DNA of 64,000 bases from Alcanivoracaceae bacterium. Its GTDB lineage: Bacteria; Pseudomonadota; Gammaproteobacteria; Pseudomonadales; Alcanivoracaceae. Shown here in pieces: positions 46,108 to 53,234 of this stretch (positions are counted from its first letter, which is position 1; each line of letters opens with the position of its first letter). The stretch spans positions 1 through 64,000 of the forward strand of contig JARGPN010000016.1 of assembly GCA_029213045.1 (NCBI GenBank), in the 5' to 3' direction. Below the pieces are notes generated by a model. The model did not search any database, was not told where the DNA came from, and saw nothing but the letters and a program-made list of their open reading frames with translations. The translations under genes and the position numbers were made by a program.

Positions 46108-46937
46108 TACTCTGCGCTAATCACAGTACCCACGTCACTACCGTTCAGCGCAGCAAGGATATTTCCTCGCTTGGTGCCATTCACGATCTGGATTTTCTTA
46201 ATATTCTCGGCACGCTGCATGTACTCAATAACAACGCGCTCAACAATCATATCGTCCTGACCGTTTTCGATAAGCTCTTTGGCTGTAATTTTTGGAATGA
46301 ATTTCGCATCTGGATTCTTCTTTGGGTCATCGGTGTATAGCCCATCTTCATCTTTAATGTACAACACACCTTTTGCGCCCAAAAATTCGCCCAACAGATA
46401 TACCCCCGCATCCGTTCTATTCGCTGGAATAATTCCCTGTGACGATGACTTCTCCCAAAACTCATTTGGCGGCATGCCTGTGGTAATAGGAATACAGCCC
46501 GCATTCAAGAAGAACGGAAGTTTCTCAAACTCTTCGGGGTAAGCCATGATGCCGCCGTGTTTCGCCAGCAATAGCTGCAGCATACGTGCATTTTGCACGG
46601 GAATGCTCGCACCTAGTCTCGCCAACATGCCTGTAGGCAAATCCAAATCCAAGCCAAGCGAATAAACATGTCTGGCTCGGGTTCCGCCGCCCGTACATAG
46701 AATAAAATTAATGCCAGCTTTTTTGGCCTCAACCAATTCTTCAAGAATAGGTTCTACCGCTGCAGCACCGCGATCCATAATGCTCTGCCCGCCCATTTTA
46801 ATTACCCAGATATCAGGCAAAACGGAAATAGACTTGCGATTCGCTAGCGACTCTCTTAATTCGCGGCTTGAAAGAGTCTGCCCATGGAGCTCACTCTCGA
46901 TGCCGGCAATCCAGATCTTTCCATCTTTCTTTTGCAT
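46107..46937 (-). CDS. Molybdenum storage protein beta-like subunit (MosB-like)
   Basis: A 276-residue amino-acid-kinase-fold protein. Motifs WVIKMGGQSIMDRG, LCTGGGTRARHVYSLGLDLD, NRTDAGVYLLGEF, KDEDGLYTDDP and IQIVNGTKRGNILAAL align with the Azotobacter MosB sequence as I recall it. In the known protein an alpha3-beta3 cage stores polyoxomolybdate or tungstate using ATP. ATG 46937 lies four bases past the mosA-like stop. It is the last gene of a three-gene operon with the ECF-type membrane protein. Confidence 0.85.
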   Translation of the reverse strand: MQKKDGKIWIAGIESELHGQTLSSRELRESLANRKSISVLPDIWVIKMGGQSIMDRGAAAVEPILEELVEAKKAGINFILCTGGGTRARHVYSLGLDLDLPTGMLARLGASIPVQNARMLQLLLAKHGGIMAYPEEFEKLPFFLNAGCIPITTGMPPNEFWEKSSSQGIIPANRTDAGVYLLGEFLGAKGVLYIKDEDGLYTDDPKKNPDAKFIPKITAKELIENGQDDMIVERVVIEYMQRAENIKKIQIVNGTKRGNILAALNGSDVGTVISAE

Positions 46938-46941
46938 TTTT

Positions 46942-47790
46942 TTATTCGCCCTTTTCGTAACGGCTTGAATAAATAACAGAACCCACATTCTCACCGGCCA
47001 ATGCCGCGGTCAGATTTTCAGTGTTCAACCCGTTAATCACTCTTACTGAACGCAAGTTTCTAGCGTTTTCCAACGTGCGAAGCATTTCTCGCTCAACAGG
47101 CAAATCGTCATAATCGCGCTCAAGCAGTTCTTTCGCCGAAATCTCAGCAATAAAACGCGCGTCTTTATGTTTCTTAGGATCTTTATCGTAAATGCCATCC
47201 ACATCTTTAACGTAAATGACCGATTCCGCGCCGATAACTTCAGCCATCAAGAACAAGCCTACGTCAGGACCATTATCAGGCAGGCGTCCATCCTCTACCG
47301 AAGGCGGCTCCCAGAAATGATAAGGCGGCTGGCCAATACAAATAGGGATCAGCCCGTTATTCAAAAACAACTGCAAGTCCTGGAAGTGATCTTTTACGAA
47401 CGTAATGCCGCCATGTGGCGCTAAAAGGAACTGCAGAATATCTCGATTATTCTCTTCCACACCGCCGACAATACGAGCCAACCCACCTACAGGCAGGCCT
47501 AGGTCCAGACCAATGGAAAAGGTGTGTCGCGCGCGCGCTCCGCCGCCAACACCAACCACCATTTTGTACTTCTCTTTCAACGTAGCAAGGACATCAACAA
47601 CCGGCAAAATTGCTTCTTTGCCGCGATCCATGATGCTTTGGCCACCAATGGCAATCATATGGACGTCTGGCACCATACGGCGCACAGTTCTTTTGTCGGT
47701 CTCCGCGAGTAGCTTCTTACTTACGAGGCTCTCCCTCATAAGCCCGCTTTCTACATGCGTGCGACCGTCCCCGGTAAGCAGTTCAGACAT
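46942..47790 (-). CDS. Molybdenum storage protein alpha-like subunit (MosA-like)
   Basis: A 282-residue paralogue of the MosB-like protein. IAIGGQSIMDRG, VGGGARARHTFSIGLDLGLP, GPDVGLFLMAEV, VKDVDGIYDKDP and VRVINGLNTENLTAAL place it with MosA. Where Azotobacter MosA has a run of three His after PPY, here the text is PPYHFWEPP, so only one is kept; cluster binding may differ. It begins one base after the stop of the ECF-type gene, so translation is probably linked. Confidence 0.83.
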   Translation of the reverse strand: MSELLTGDGRTHVESGLMRESLVSKKLLAETDKRTVRRMVPDVHMIAIGGQSIMDRGKEAILPVVDVLATLKEKYKMVVGVGGGARARHTFSIGLDLGLPVGGLARIVGGVEENNRDILQFLLAPHGGITFVKDHFQDLQLFLNNGLIPICIGQPPYHFWEPPSVEDGRLPDNGPDVGLFLMAEVIGAESVIYVKDVDGIYDKDPKKHKDARFIAEISAKELLERDYDDLPVEREMLRTLENARNLRSVRVINGLNTENLTAALAGENVGSVIYSSRYEKGE

Positions 47791-49032
47791 CTATTTTTCC
47801 TCAGACTGAGATAACGACGGGGAATCGAGATCAACCGATTCCGCAAACAACCCCCCGCGGGTTATTTTTTGCACCACGAACAACCCGATTGGCGCACTTA
47901 AAGCACCAAAAAGAGTTTGAGACACTAACATAGGCATAAACACAACCCAAGCCAGAAGGGGTGCTCCGGCGAGCATGATAATCAAAAAATTAGCGGCAAA
48001 ACGGGTCACCCCGATAACAGCCCCAAACAAGGCGAAACGCAGCCAAAGCGTTCTGCCGGCACGCCCCACAAGAGATGGCGCAATCAGATCCGCGACCAAT
48101 CCTGGCAATGCGAAATGTGCGACTTCGAGCAAGCCAAATTTCCCATAGCCGAGCATAAAAGAAGCAACACCAATAGCCAGCCCAGCTTGAAAACCTCCCC
48201 AGCGACCGCGGGTCGTCAATACGGCTATCGCTAGCAGCGGGACTACCACGAGGTTTTTATGCCCAGGGGCAATAGGCAAACCCGGCAGCAGCTGCAACAA
48301 CTTTAGCGACATTGCCGCCACAACGATGGTCACAATCACCGCGGTGTCGTGAATAATTTCAGGCTTTAAATTGGGGTAATTTTGCGTCAGAAAATTCTTC
48401 GCTTGAATATGCGCTCGGTGCAACAGGGACTCCATAAATCCCATCCGACCTTGCCTAATTTCGCGATACGAAATATTCGCCCCTTCACCGCCCGCTGTCT
48501 CTGCTTGCTGCTTGCGGTGGCGCCCGCCACCGCCACCACTGCCTGACCCGCCGCGTGAGCCTTTCTTGTGCTTCTTTCTGCTGCTTAAGTGCAACCCCGC
48601 ATCAATCGCCACCGCAACACTCTCCGGCAACCGAAGCCACCTTAACGCAGCAATAAACCCTTCCGCCGAGGATGTTTCCCTCGCCCAGATACTGACGGTA
48701 ATGAGCGCGACGATACGCAAGATCATCACAATTGCGATTGGCAAGCCCTCAAAGTAAACCTTTAACTCTACTGGGCCGACGTTAAAAGGAGTCCCCTCAA
48801 AATTTTCTCCTAACGGCACCAAAAGATAGGAAACAAGCACAATTACGCACAACAGTATTAGGCGCTTACACGCCCTCAACAGGGTAGAAAACGGCGCTTT
48901 AGACACCACAAAGAGAAGTACCTGCATCGCGGTAACTGCCGCAACAATTTCCGGTGAGTGCAAGAAAAAAAGTAACGAAGACAATACAATTAGGTAAATA
49001 AGGCGTGCTCTGGCGTAGTATTCTGTCTTCAT
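47791..49032 (-). CDS. Fused ECF-type transporter membrane protein (EcfT-like plus second membrane domain)
   Basis: A 413-residue protein. Residues 1-150 look like an EcfT half (RARLIYLIVLSSLLFFLHSP and following helices, with ALRWLRLPESVAVAIDAG at the coupling-helix region). A basic Gly-rich linker (about 153-190: RKKHKKGSRGGSGSGGGGG) follows. Residues 225-400 hold five or six more helices that resemble an S-component-like domain. No ECF ATPase gene is nearby. It is the first gene of the Mo-storage operon, so molybdate or tungstate is the likely cargo, by inference. It starts only 40 bases from divergent modA. Confidence 0.75.
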   Translation of the reverse strand: MKTEYYARARLIYLIVLSSLLFFLHSPEIVAAVTAMQVLLFVVSKAPFSTLLRACKRLILLCVIVLVSYLLVPLGENFEGTPFNVGPVELKVYFEGLPIAIVMILRIVALITVSIWARETSSAEGFIAALRWLRLPESVAVAIDAGLHLSSRKKHKKGSRGGSGSGGGGGRHRKQQAETAGGEGANISYREIRQGRMGFMESLLHRAHIQAKNFLTQNYPNLKPEIIHDTAVIVTIVVAAMSLKLLQLLPGLPIAPGHKNLVVVPLLAIAVLTTRGRWGGFQAGLAIGVASFMLGYGKFGLLEVAHFALPGLVADLIAPSLVGRAGRTLWLRFALFGAVIGVTRFAANFLIIMLAGAPLLAWVVFMPMLVSQTLFGALSAPIGLFVVQKITRGGLFAESVDLDSPSLSQSEEK

Positions 49033-49072
49033 CTATATTCCCTGTAGCACCCACATTCGAGAGCTTGTCTTA

Positions 49073-49831
49073 ATGTCGAATATCCGAACAATAATATGTC
49101 GAATCTTAATCATGCTAACTACTTTAACGGCCTGCGTGAACATTCACGCTGAACCCATCAAGGCCGCCGTAGCGAGTAATTTTGCAGAAGCAGCCCGCAA
49201 CCTCGCTCGCATATTCGAAGAAGAAACAGGCAGTAAAGTTCTGATTAGCTCCGCCAGCACAGGCAAACTTTACGCGCAGATTGTTAACGGCGCACCTTTT
49301 GATATTTTTCTTTCAGCTGACGCAGCACGCCCAGAAAAGCTGGTGAACGATGGCGTAGCCAACGCATCGACTCTTAGAACCTATGCGAATGGTCAACTTA
49401 TGATGGTCAGCAACATTCCCACGTTAGACGCTGACTGCAAAAGCACGCTTAATTCTGCCGCCGTCACCAGAATCGCCATAGCGGAGCCAAAGATAGCACC
49501 GTACGGCAAAGCCGCACAGGAAGCGCTTGAAAAAATGGAACTTTGGCAGCCTCTGAAGCAAAAATTAGTACGCGGTGAGAATGTTTCTCAGACCTTACAT
49601 TTCTATGTCACCGGGAATGCGCAAATTGCCTTCGTCGCGCACTCGCAAGCTCATCTGCTCACATCAACTGACCAGTGTAGCTGGGTGATATCTCAGTCTA
49701 TGCACAGCCCAATTGAGCAAAAAATGGTGCTACTTAACAATGCATCCGCGCAAGCAAGTGCGTTCGCGGAATTTCTAACCAGTCCGCGCATTCGCCAACT
49801 AATAAGTAGCTACGGCTACCAATTGGACTAG
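49073..49831 (+). CDS. modA: Molybdate ABC transporter substrate-binding protein
   Basis: A 252-residue periplasmic protein with a signal peptide ending IHA. The start of the mature part, IKAAVASNFAEAARNLARIF, and SSASTGKLYAQIVNGAPFD, FLSADAARPEKL, and APYGKAAQEAL are ModA signatures, with Ser residues that bind the oxyanion. It delivers molybdate or tungstate to ModBC. It is the first gene of modABC and is divergent from the Mo-storage operon with a 40-base gap, so promoters overlap the coding ends or each other. No ModE box was clear. Confidence 0.94.
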   Translation: MSNIRTIICRILIMLTTLTACVNIHAEPIKAAVASNFAEAARNLARIFEEETGSKVLISSASTGKLYAQIVNGAPFDIFLSADAARPEKLVNDGVANASTLRTYANGQLMMVSNIPTLDADCKSTLNSAAVTRIAIAEPKIAPYGKAAQEALEKMELWQPLKQKLVRGENVSQTLHFYVTGNAQIAFVAHSQAHLLTSTDQCSWVISQSMHSPIEQKMVLLNNASAQASAFAEFLTSPRIRQLISSYGYQLD

Positions 49832-49834
49832 TCC

Positions 49835-50515
49835 GTGGAAGGCGAAATCGCTGGGCTAGGCCCGCTGTTATTAACATTAAGACTTGCGCTAGTTACCACG
49901 GCACTGCTTATTGTTATCGGCACGCCAATTGCGTGGTGGCTTGCCGTGACGCGAAGCCGAGCAAAACCAATATTTGAAGCACTGGTCGCGCTGCCGCTTG
50001 TATTGCCCCCGACTGTACTAGGCTTTTACTTACTTATTCTACTCGGGCCTAATGGCGCGCTAGGAAGTCTCTGGGTAACCATCACGGATGAAGCTCTAAC
50101 GTTCACGTTTTCGGGCCTAGTTATTGCTTCGATGGTCTACAGCTTTCCGTTTGTTGTACAGCCTTTACAGTCCGCATTCGAATCGGTTGGGCGCGACCTA
50201 ATGGAAGCGGCGGCCACTCTTGGCGCGTCACCTAAAGATGCGTTCTTTTCAGTTGTGGTGCCTTTGTCACGCCGAGGCTTTCTTACCGCCGGCATCATGG
50301 GAATCGCACACACCCTGGGCGAATTTGGCGTTGTACTGATGGTTGGGGGAAATATCCCCGGCGAGACAAGGGTCATTTCTATTGCTATCTATGATCACGT
50401 TGAAATGCTCGATTACGCAGCCGCCCACCGAATGTCCATCTTGCTCATTGGCATGGCATTTACGGCGATGCTCGCTCTTTATTTTGTGAACAGTAGAAAG
50501 CCGCTGTATGAATAA
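49835..50515 (+). CDS. modB: Molybdate ABC transporter permease
   Basis: A 226-residue inner-membrane permease with five predicted helices. The EAA coupling loop is EAAATLGASPKDAFFSVVVPLSRRG. The start is GTG 49835, three bases past the modA stop. The C-terminus overlaps modC by eight bases. Confidence 0.94.
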   Translation: MEGEIAGLGPLLLTLRLALVTTALLIVIGTPIAWWLAVTRSRAKPIFEALVALPLVLPPTVLGFYLLILLGPNGALGSLWVTITDEALTFTFSGLVIASMVYSFPFVVQPLQSAFESVGRDLMEAAATLGASPKDAFFSVVVPLSRRGFLTAGIMGIAHTLGEFGVVLMVGGNIPGETRVISIAIYDHVEMLDYAAAHRMSILLIGMAFTAMLALYFVNSRKPLYE

Positions 50516-51617
50516 TAGCGATAGCAAAAACAGCTCAGGATCGTGCCACCTGCGCTTAACCCGATCTGATTTTTCGCTGGACGTCTCATTTGATTTGCCC
50601 GCGCACGGTGTTCTCGGGATTTTTGGAGATTCTGGCTCAGGAAAAACATCCGTACTACGTTGCCTCGCGGGGCTGGAGCGTAATGTACGAGGAAGCATTG
50701 TTGTAGGCGACAGCGTTTGGCTGGACGAAGAAGGACAGGCATTACCAACACATCAACGACGGGTCGCCTATGTTTTCCAAGACAGCCGCCTATTCCCACA
50801 CTTAAACGTTCAGAGCAATCTGAGCTATGGCCAAAAAAGGCGCGCCACGGCTGAAAGCTCAGTATCGCGGGATGAAGTGTTAAGCATGCTAGGCATTAGT
50901 CACCTTCTTGATCGAAAACCAGCCCAGCTTTCTGGCGGAGAAAAACAAAGAGTTGCCATTGCGCGGGCGTTATTGAGTGATCCTGCAGTGCTTTTGCTCG
51001 ATGAACCCCTTGCCTCTCTCGATGACGCACGCAAGCAAGAGGTGCTGCCTTTTTTAGATCGCCTTCATCGAATGGTGCGCATTCCTATGATCTATGTCAG
51101 CCATAGCGTGCAAGAAGTACAGCGTTTGTGCGACCGACTCGTGGTGATGGAAAAAGGGCGAAAAACGTTTGATGGAGATGTGCTAAGCGCTCTCACGCAA
51201 CCCAATGCCAGCCTAAGCTCGGACGCCGACGCCGGTGCACTACTAAAAGGAAAAGTCGTTGAATATGACGCAGTGGGCGGGGTGTCAGTCATCGCTCTAA
51301 CTGAAGAACAAAAAATTTACACGCCCGCCAAGCTCGAAATCGACGCTCATATCGCCATCCGTATTCAAGCGTCAGATGTGAGTCTCAGCTTAGACAGGCC
51401 CTCGCGCACCACTGTATTGAACATACTTGAAGGGCAAATCGTGAAATGCATTAATCAAACAGACCATCACGTGGTTGCAACAATCGACGTTTCCAATCAA
51501 AAGCTGCTAGCACGTATTTCTAAAAAGTCTTGGGAACAATTATCTTTGGCATCAGGACAAAATGTATTTGTTCAGATCAAGGCAGTCTCGATCAATGACG
51601 CCGTGTTTATTTACTAA
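50508..51617 (+). CDS. modC: Molybdate ABC transporter ATP-binding protein
   Basis: A 369-residue ATPase. Walker A GDSGSGKTS, signature LSGGEKQRVAIARAL and Walker B VLLLDEPLASLD are complete, followed by a switch His in YVSHSVQE. A C-terminal TOBE/MOP-like domain (about 300-365, VLNILEGQIVKCINQ...) binds molybdate and modulates activity in this family. It overlaps modB by eight bases and ends the modABC operon. Confidence 0.95.
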   Translation: MNNSDSKNSSGSCHLRLTRSDFSLDVSFDLPAHGVLGIFGDSGSGKTSVLRCLAGLERNVRGSIVVGDSVWLDEEGQALPTHQRRVAYVFQDSRLFPHLNVQSNLSYGQKRRATAESSVSRDEVLSMLGISHLLDRKPAQLSGGEKQRVAIARALLSDPAVLLLDEPLASLDDARKQEVLPFLDRLHRMVRIPMIYVSHSVQEVQRLCDRLVVMEKGRKTFDGDVLSALTQPNASLSSDADAGALLKGKVVEYDAVGGVSVIALTEEQKIYTPAKLEIDAHIAIRIQASDVSLSLDRPSRTTVLNILEGQIVKCINQTDHHVVATIDVSNQKLLARISKKSWEQLSLASGQNVFVQIKAVSINDAVFIY

Positions 51618-51665
51618 TGCCTCAGCTAACGAGACGACCGAGAAAGCAGCGCACCAAATCAAAGG

Positions 51666-52106
51666 CTATGGGCCTTCGCTAACAACCTGCACTCTCGTCA
51701 CACGCATAAGCACGGAGGTGCCTTTTTCCTCTCGCCCCTGAGTCCTAACCAATTTCAAAACTCTTTTTTTCGACAGCACCAAAAACAGTTGTTTGGCATC
51801 AACGGCTGCCTGACCTAGCTCCGCCAGCGAAAAAGTAACGCTTTTTTCACCGCAGTTGTACACAGTTATTGATCCAACCTTAACACCCTTCTCAAAAAGT
51901 TCGGAAAGAAGGACTCCTTGCTTACTTCCCTGCCTTGCTTTTACCGGCATCAACTCCAAAGGAAACTCATCGTAGACGTCTTCAGCCTTACCGCTAAATA
52001 TGATTTTCCCATTTCGTTCAATTACTGGGTTAGCATCATCCCCATTACAGGCCCAAGCGGGCAGCGCAAAGAACACCAAGCAACATGCGAATACTCGACA
52101 CCACAT
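51666..52106 (-). CDS. Small exported protein of unknown function
   Basis: 146 residues with a signal peptide (MWCRVFACCLVFFALPAWA). The mature part is beta-rich with two Cys, near the start and in VYNCGEKS. GVLLSELFEKGVKVGSITVYNC hints at a molybdopterin-oxidoreductase-like beta fold as in some periplasmic proteins, but this is weak. ATG 52106 follows GGAG; the frame extends to a TTG at 52127. It shares layout with the next gene upstream (exported, GVxxEL/LF.., VxDC), so the two may be paralogues. Confidence 0.7.
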   Translation of the reverse strand: MWCRVFACCLVFFALPAWACNGDDANPVIERNGKIIFSGKAEDVYDEFPLELMPVKARQGSKQGVLLSELFEKGVKVGSITVYNCGEKSVTFSLAELGQAAVDAKQLFLVLSKKRVLKLVRTQGREEKGTSVLMRVTRVQVVSEGP

Positions 52107-52140
52107 TAAATACCACTCCGATTTCAAAGCCGCTAACGGT

Positions 52141-52596
52141 TTAATTTAGCGAAGACTTAATATCTATTTCACAAATTCCTTTCAGCCGGCCCTGCGCTTT
52201 TTTATCAGCACCATATGCCTGCACTAGCTTAATATCTTCATGCTTATTCCTAACAAGATAATACTCTTTAAAACTCTGGCCGCTTCCAGCTTTAGAGTCT
52301 TTAAAAAGCACAACATTCTGACCGCGACAATCATCCACTACCACGCTTTGGGCCTTGCTGTAGTCGCTTAAAAAAAGCTCGATTGATACTCCCTGCTGAA
52401 CTTTTCCACTGCTTGGCACGGGCACAATTTTATATTTCTTCTCTAAGTCTGCTGCATGCACACTGGCCACAACATCACCGTCGTAGAGCACTTCCGCGAC
52501 TTGACCATCAATCGCATAAACAAACGGCGCAGCGCAAACTAACCAAACCATCATAAATGCAACGTGCAAGCGCTTATACTTTAATGATCTCGCCAC
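52141..52596 (-). CDS. Small exported protein, likely paralogue of its neighbour
   Basis: 151 residues with a signal peptide to VYA. GKVQQGVSIELFLSDYSKAQ followed by VVVDDCRGQNVVLF parallels KQGVLLSELFEKG...TVYNCGEKSVTF in the downstream gene, so the pair probably arose by duplication. The GTG start has a rich ribosome site (GGAAAAGGGAAA) and overlaps the preceding STN-like gene by 16 bases. Function is unknown. Confidence 0.7.
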   Translation of the reverse strand: MARSLKYKRLHVAFMMVWLVCAAPFVYAIDGQVAEVLYDGDVVASVHAADLEKKYKIVPVPSSGKVQQGVSIELFLSDYSKAQSVVVDDCRGQNVVLFKDSKAGSGQSFKEYYLVRNKHEDIKLVQAYGADKKAQGRLKGICEIDIKSSLN

Positions 52597-53174
52597 TTTC
52601 CCTTTTCCTTTTTAAGGCGCATAAATTCTGAACGCTGCTCCGGCGTCATGTCGCGCTTACGCGCTGGCGCCTTTTTAGCAATCGCGGCCTCTACGTGATC
52701 ATCCATATCCTCAATAATCACGTAGTCTTTTGATTTGCGGGCCGCACCACTTTGAACTCTCACTTCTGGAGTCGGTGCATGCTCGTACCGCTCAAGCTGC
52801 GAAGATGTGGACATCTCACCGTCTTTCATTAACACGACTTCAGCTATCACCTTTCCGTTTGGACAGCTCTCGTCCTTACGGTAGCTCAACATGGAATTAT
52901 GACCACGAAGCAGCTGCCTAAATAAATCTTCAGACGCATACTCACCAGAGAAATCGACGTTATCCGAAATCTGAGGATTGCTTATCAATACAAAACCCAT
53001 TTCATCCGCAAGCTTTTTCAATAACTCACGCAATGGCTCACCGTCGGCACGCACGCGGATCGGTGAGCGACAATCGGAATAATCAACTTGGACCGGTTCA
53101 GCTCGCGCATCATCAGCGTATAAGAACAGTCCGGCAAAAAGCAAAGCACATACATACTTACTTGAATTCATCAT
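52581..53174 (-). CDS. Exported protein with an STN-like domain
   Basis: 197 residues with a signal peptide ending DARA. Residues 38-95 (PIRVRADGEPLRELLKKLAD, then FVLISNPQISDNVDFSGEYASEDLFRQLL in parts) look like a secretin/TonB short N-terminal domain. The C-terminal half is charged with MTPEQRSEFMRLKKEKGKW. Such domains usually belong to secretins or receptors, but neither is attached here. It heads a three-gene run of small exported proteins, directly after the GlyGly-CTERM gene terminator. Confidence 0.72.
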   Translation of the reverse strand: MMNSSKYVCALLFAGLFLYADDARAEPVQVDYSDCRSPIRVRADGEPLRELLKKLADEMGFVLISNPQISDNVDFSGEYASEDLFRQLLRGHNSMLSYRKDESCPNGKVIAEVVLMKDGEMSTSSQLERYEHAPTPEVRVQSGAARKSKDYVIIEDMDDHVEAAIAKKAPARKRDMTPEQRSEFMRLKKEKGKWRDH

Positions 53175-53186
53175 ATCGCCACACAG

Positions 53187-53216
53187 AAAAAAGGCCCGTC
53201 AAATGACGGGCCTTTA
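53187..53216 (-). terminator. Terminator after the GlyGly-CTERM gene
   Basis: AAAAGGCCCGTCA / TGACGGGCCTTT stem with an AA loop, A-rich on one side and T-rich on the other. It lies between the 53235 stop and the start of the STN-like gene, leaving only about 12 bases for a promoter of that gene, so read-through is probable. Confidence 0.82.
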
Positions 53217-53234
53217 AGTTTACTTCACTTCCAC

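Noticed and set aside
49033..49072. ModE box in the modA/ECF divergent gap
   Set aside because: The 40-base gap shows no convincing TATA-rich inverted repeat of the ModE type.
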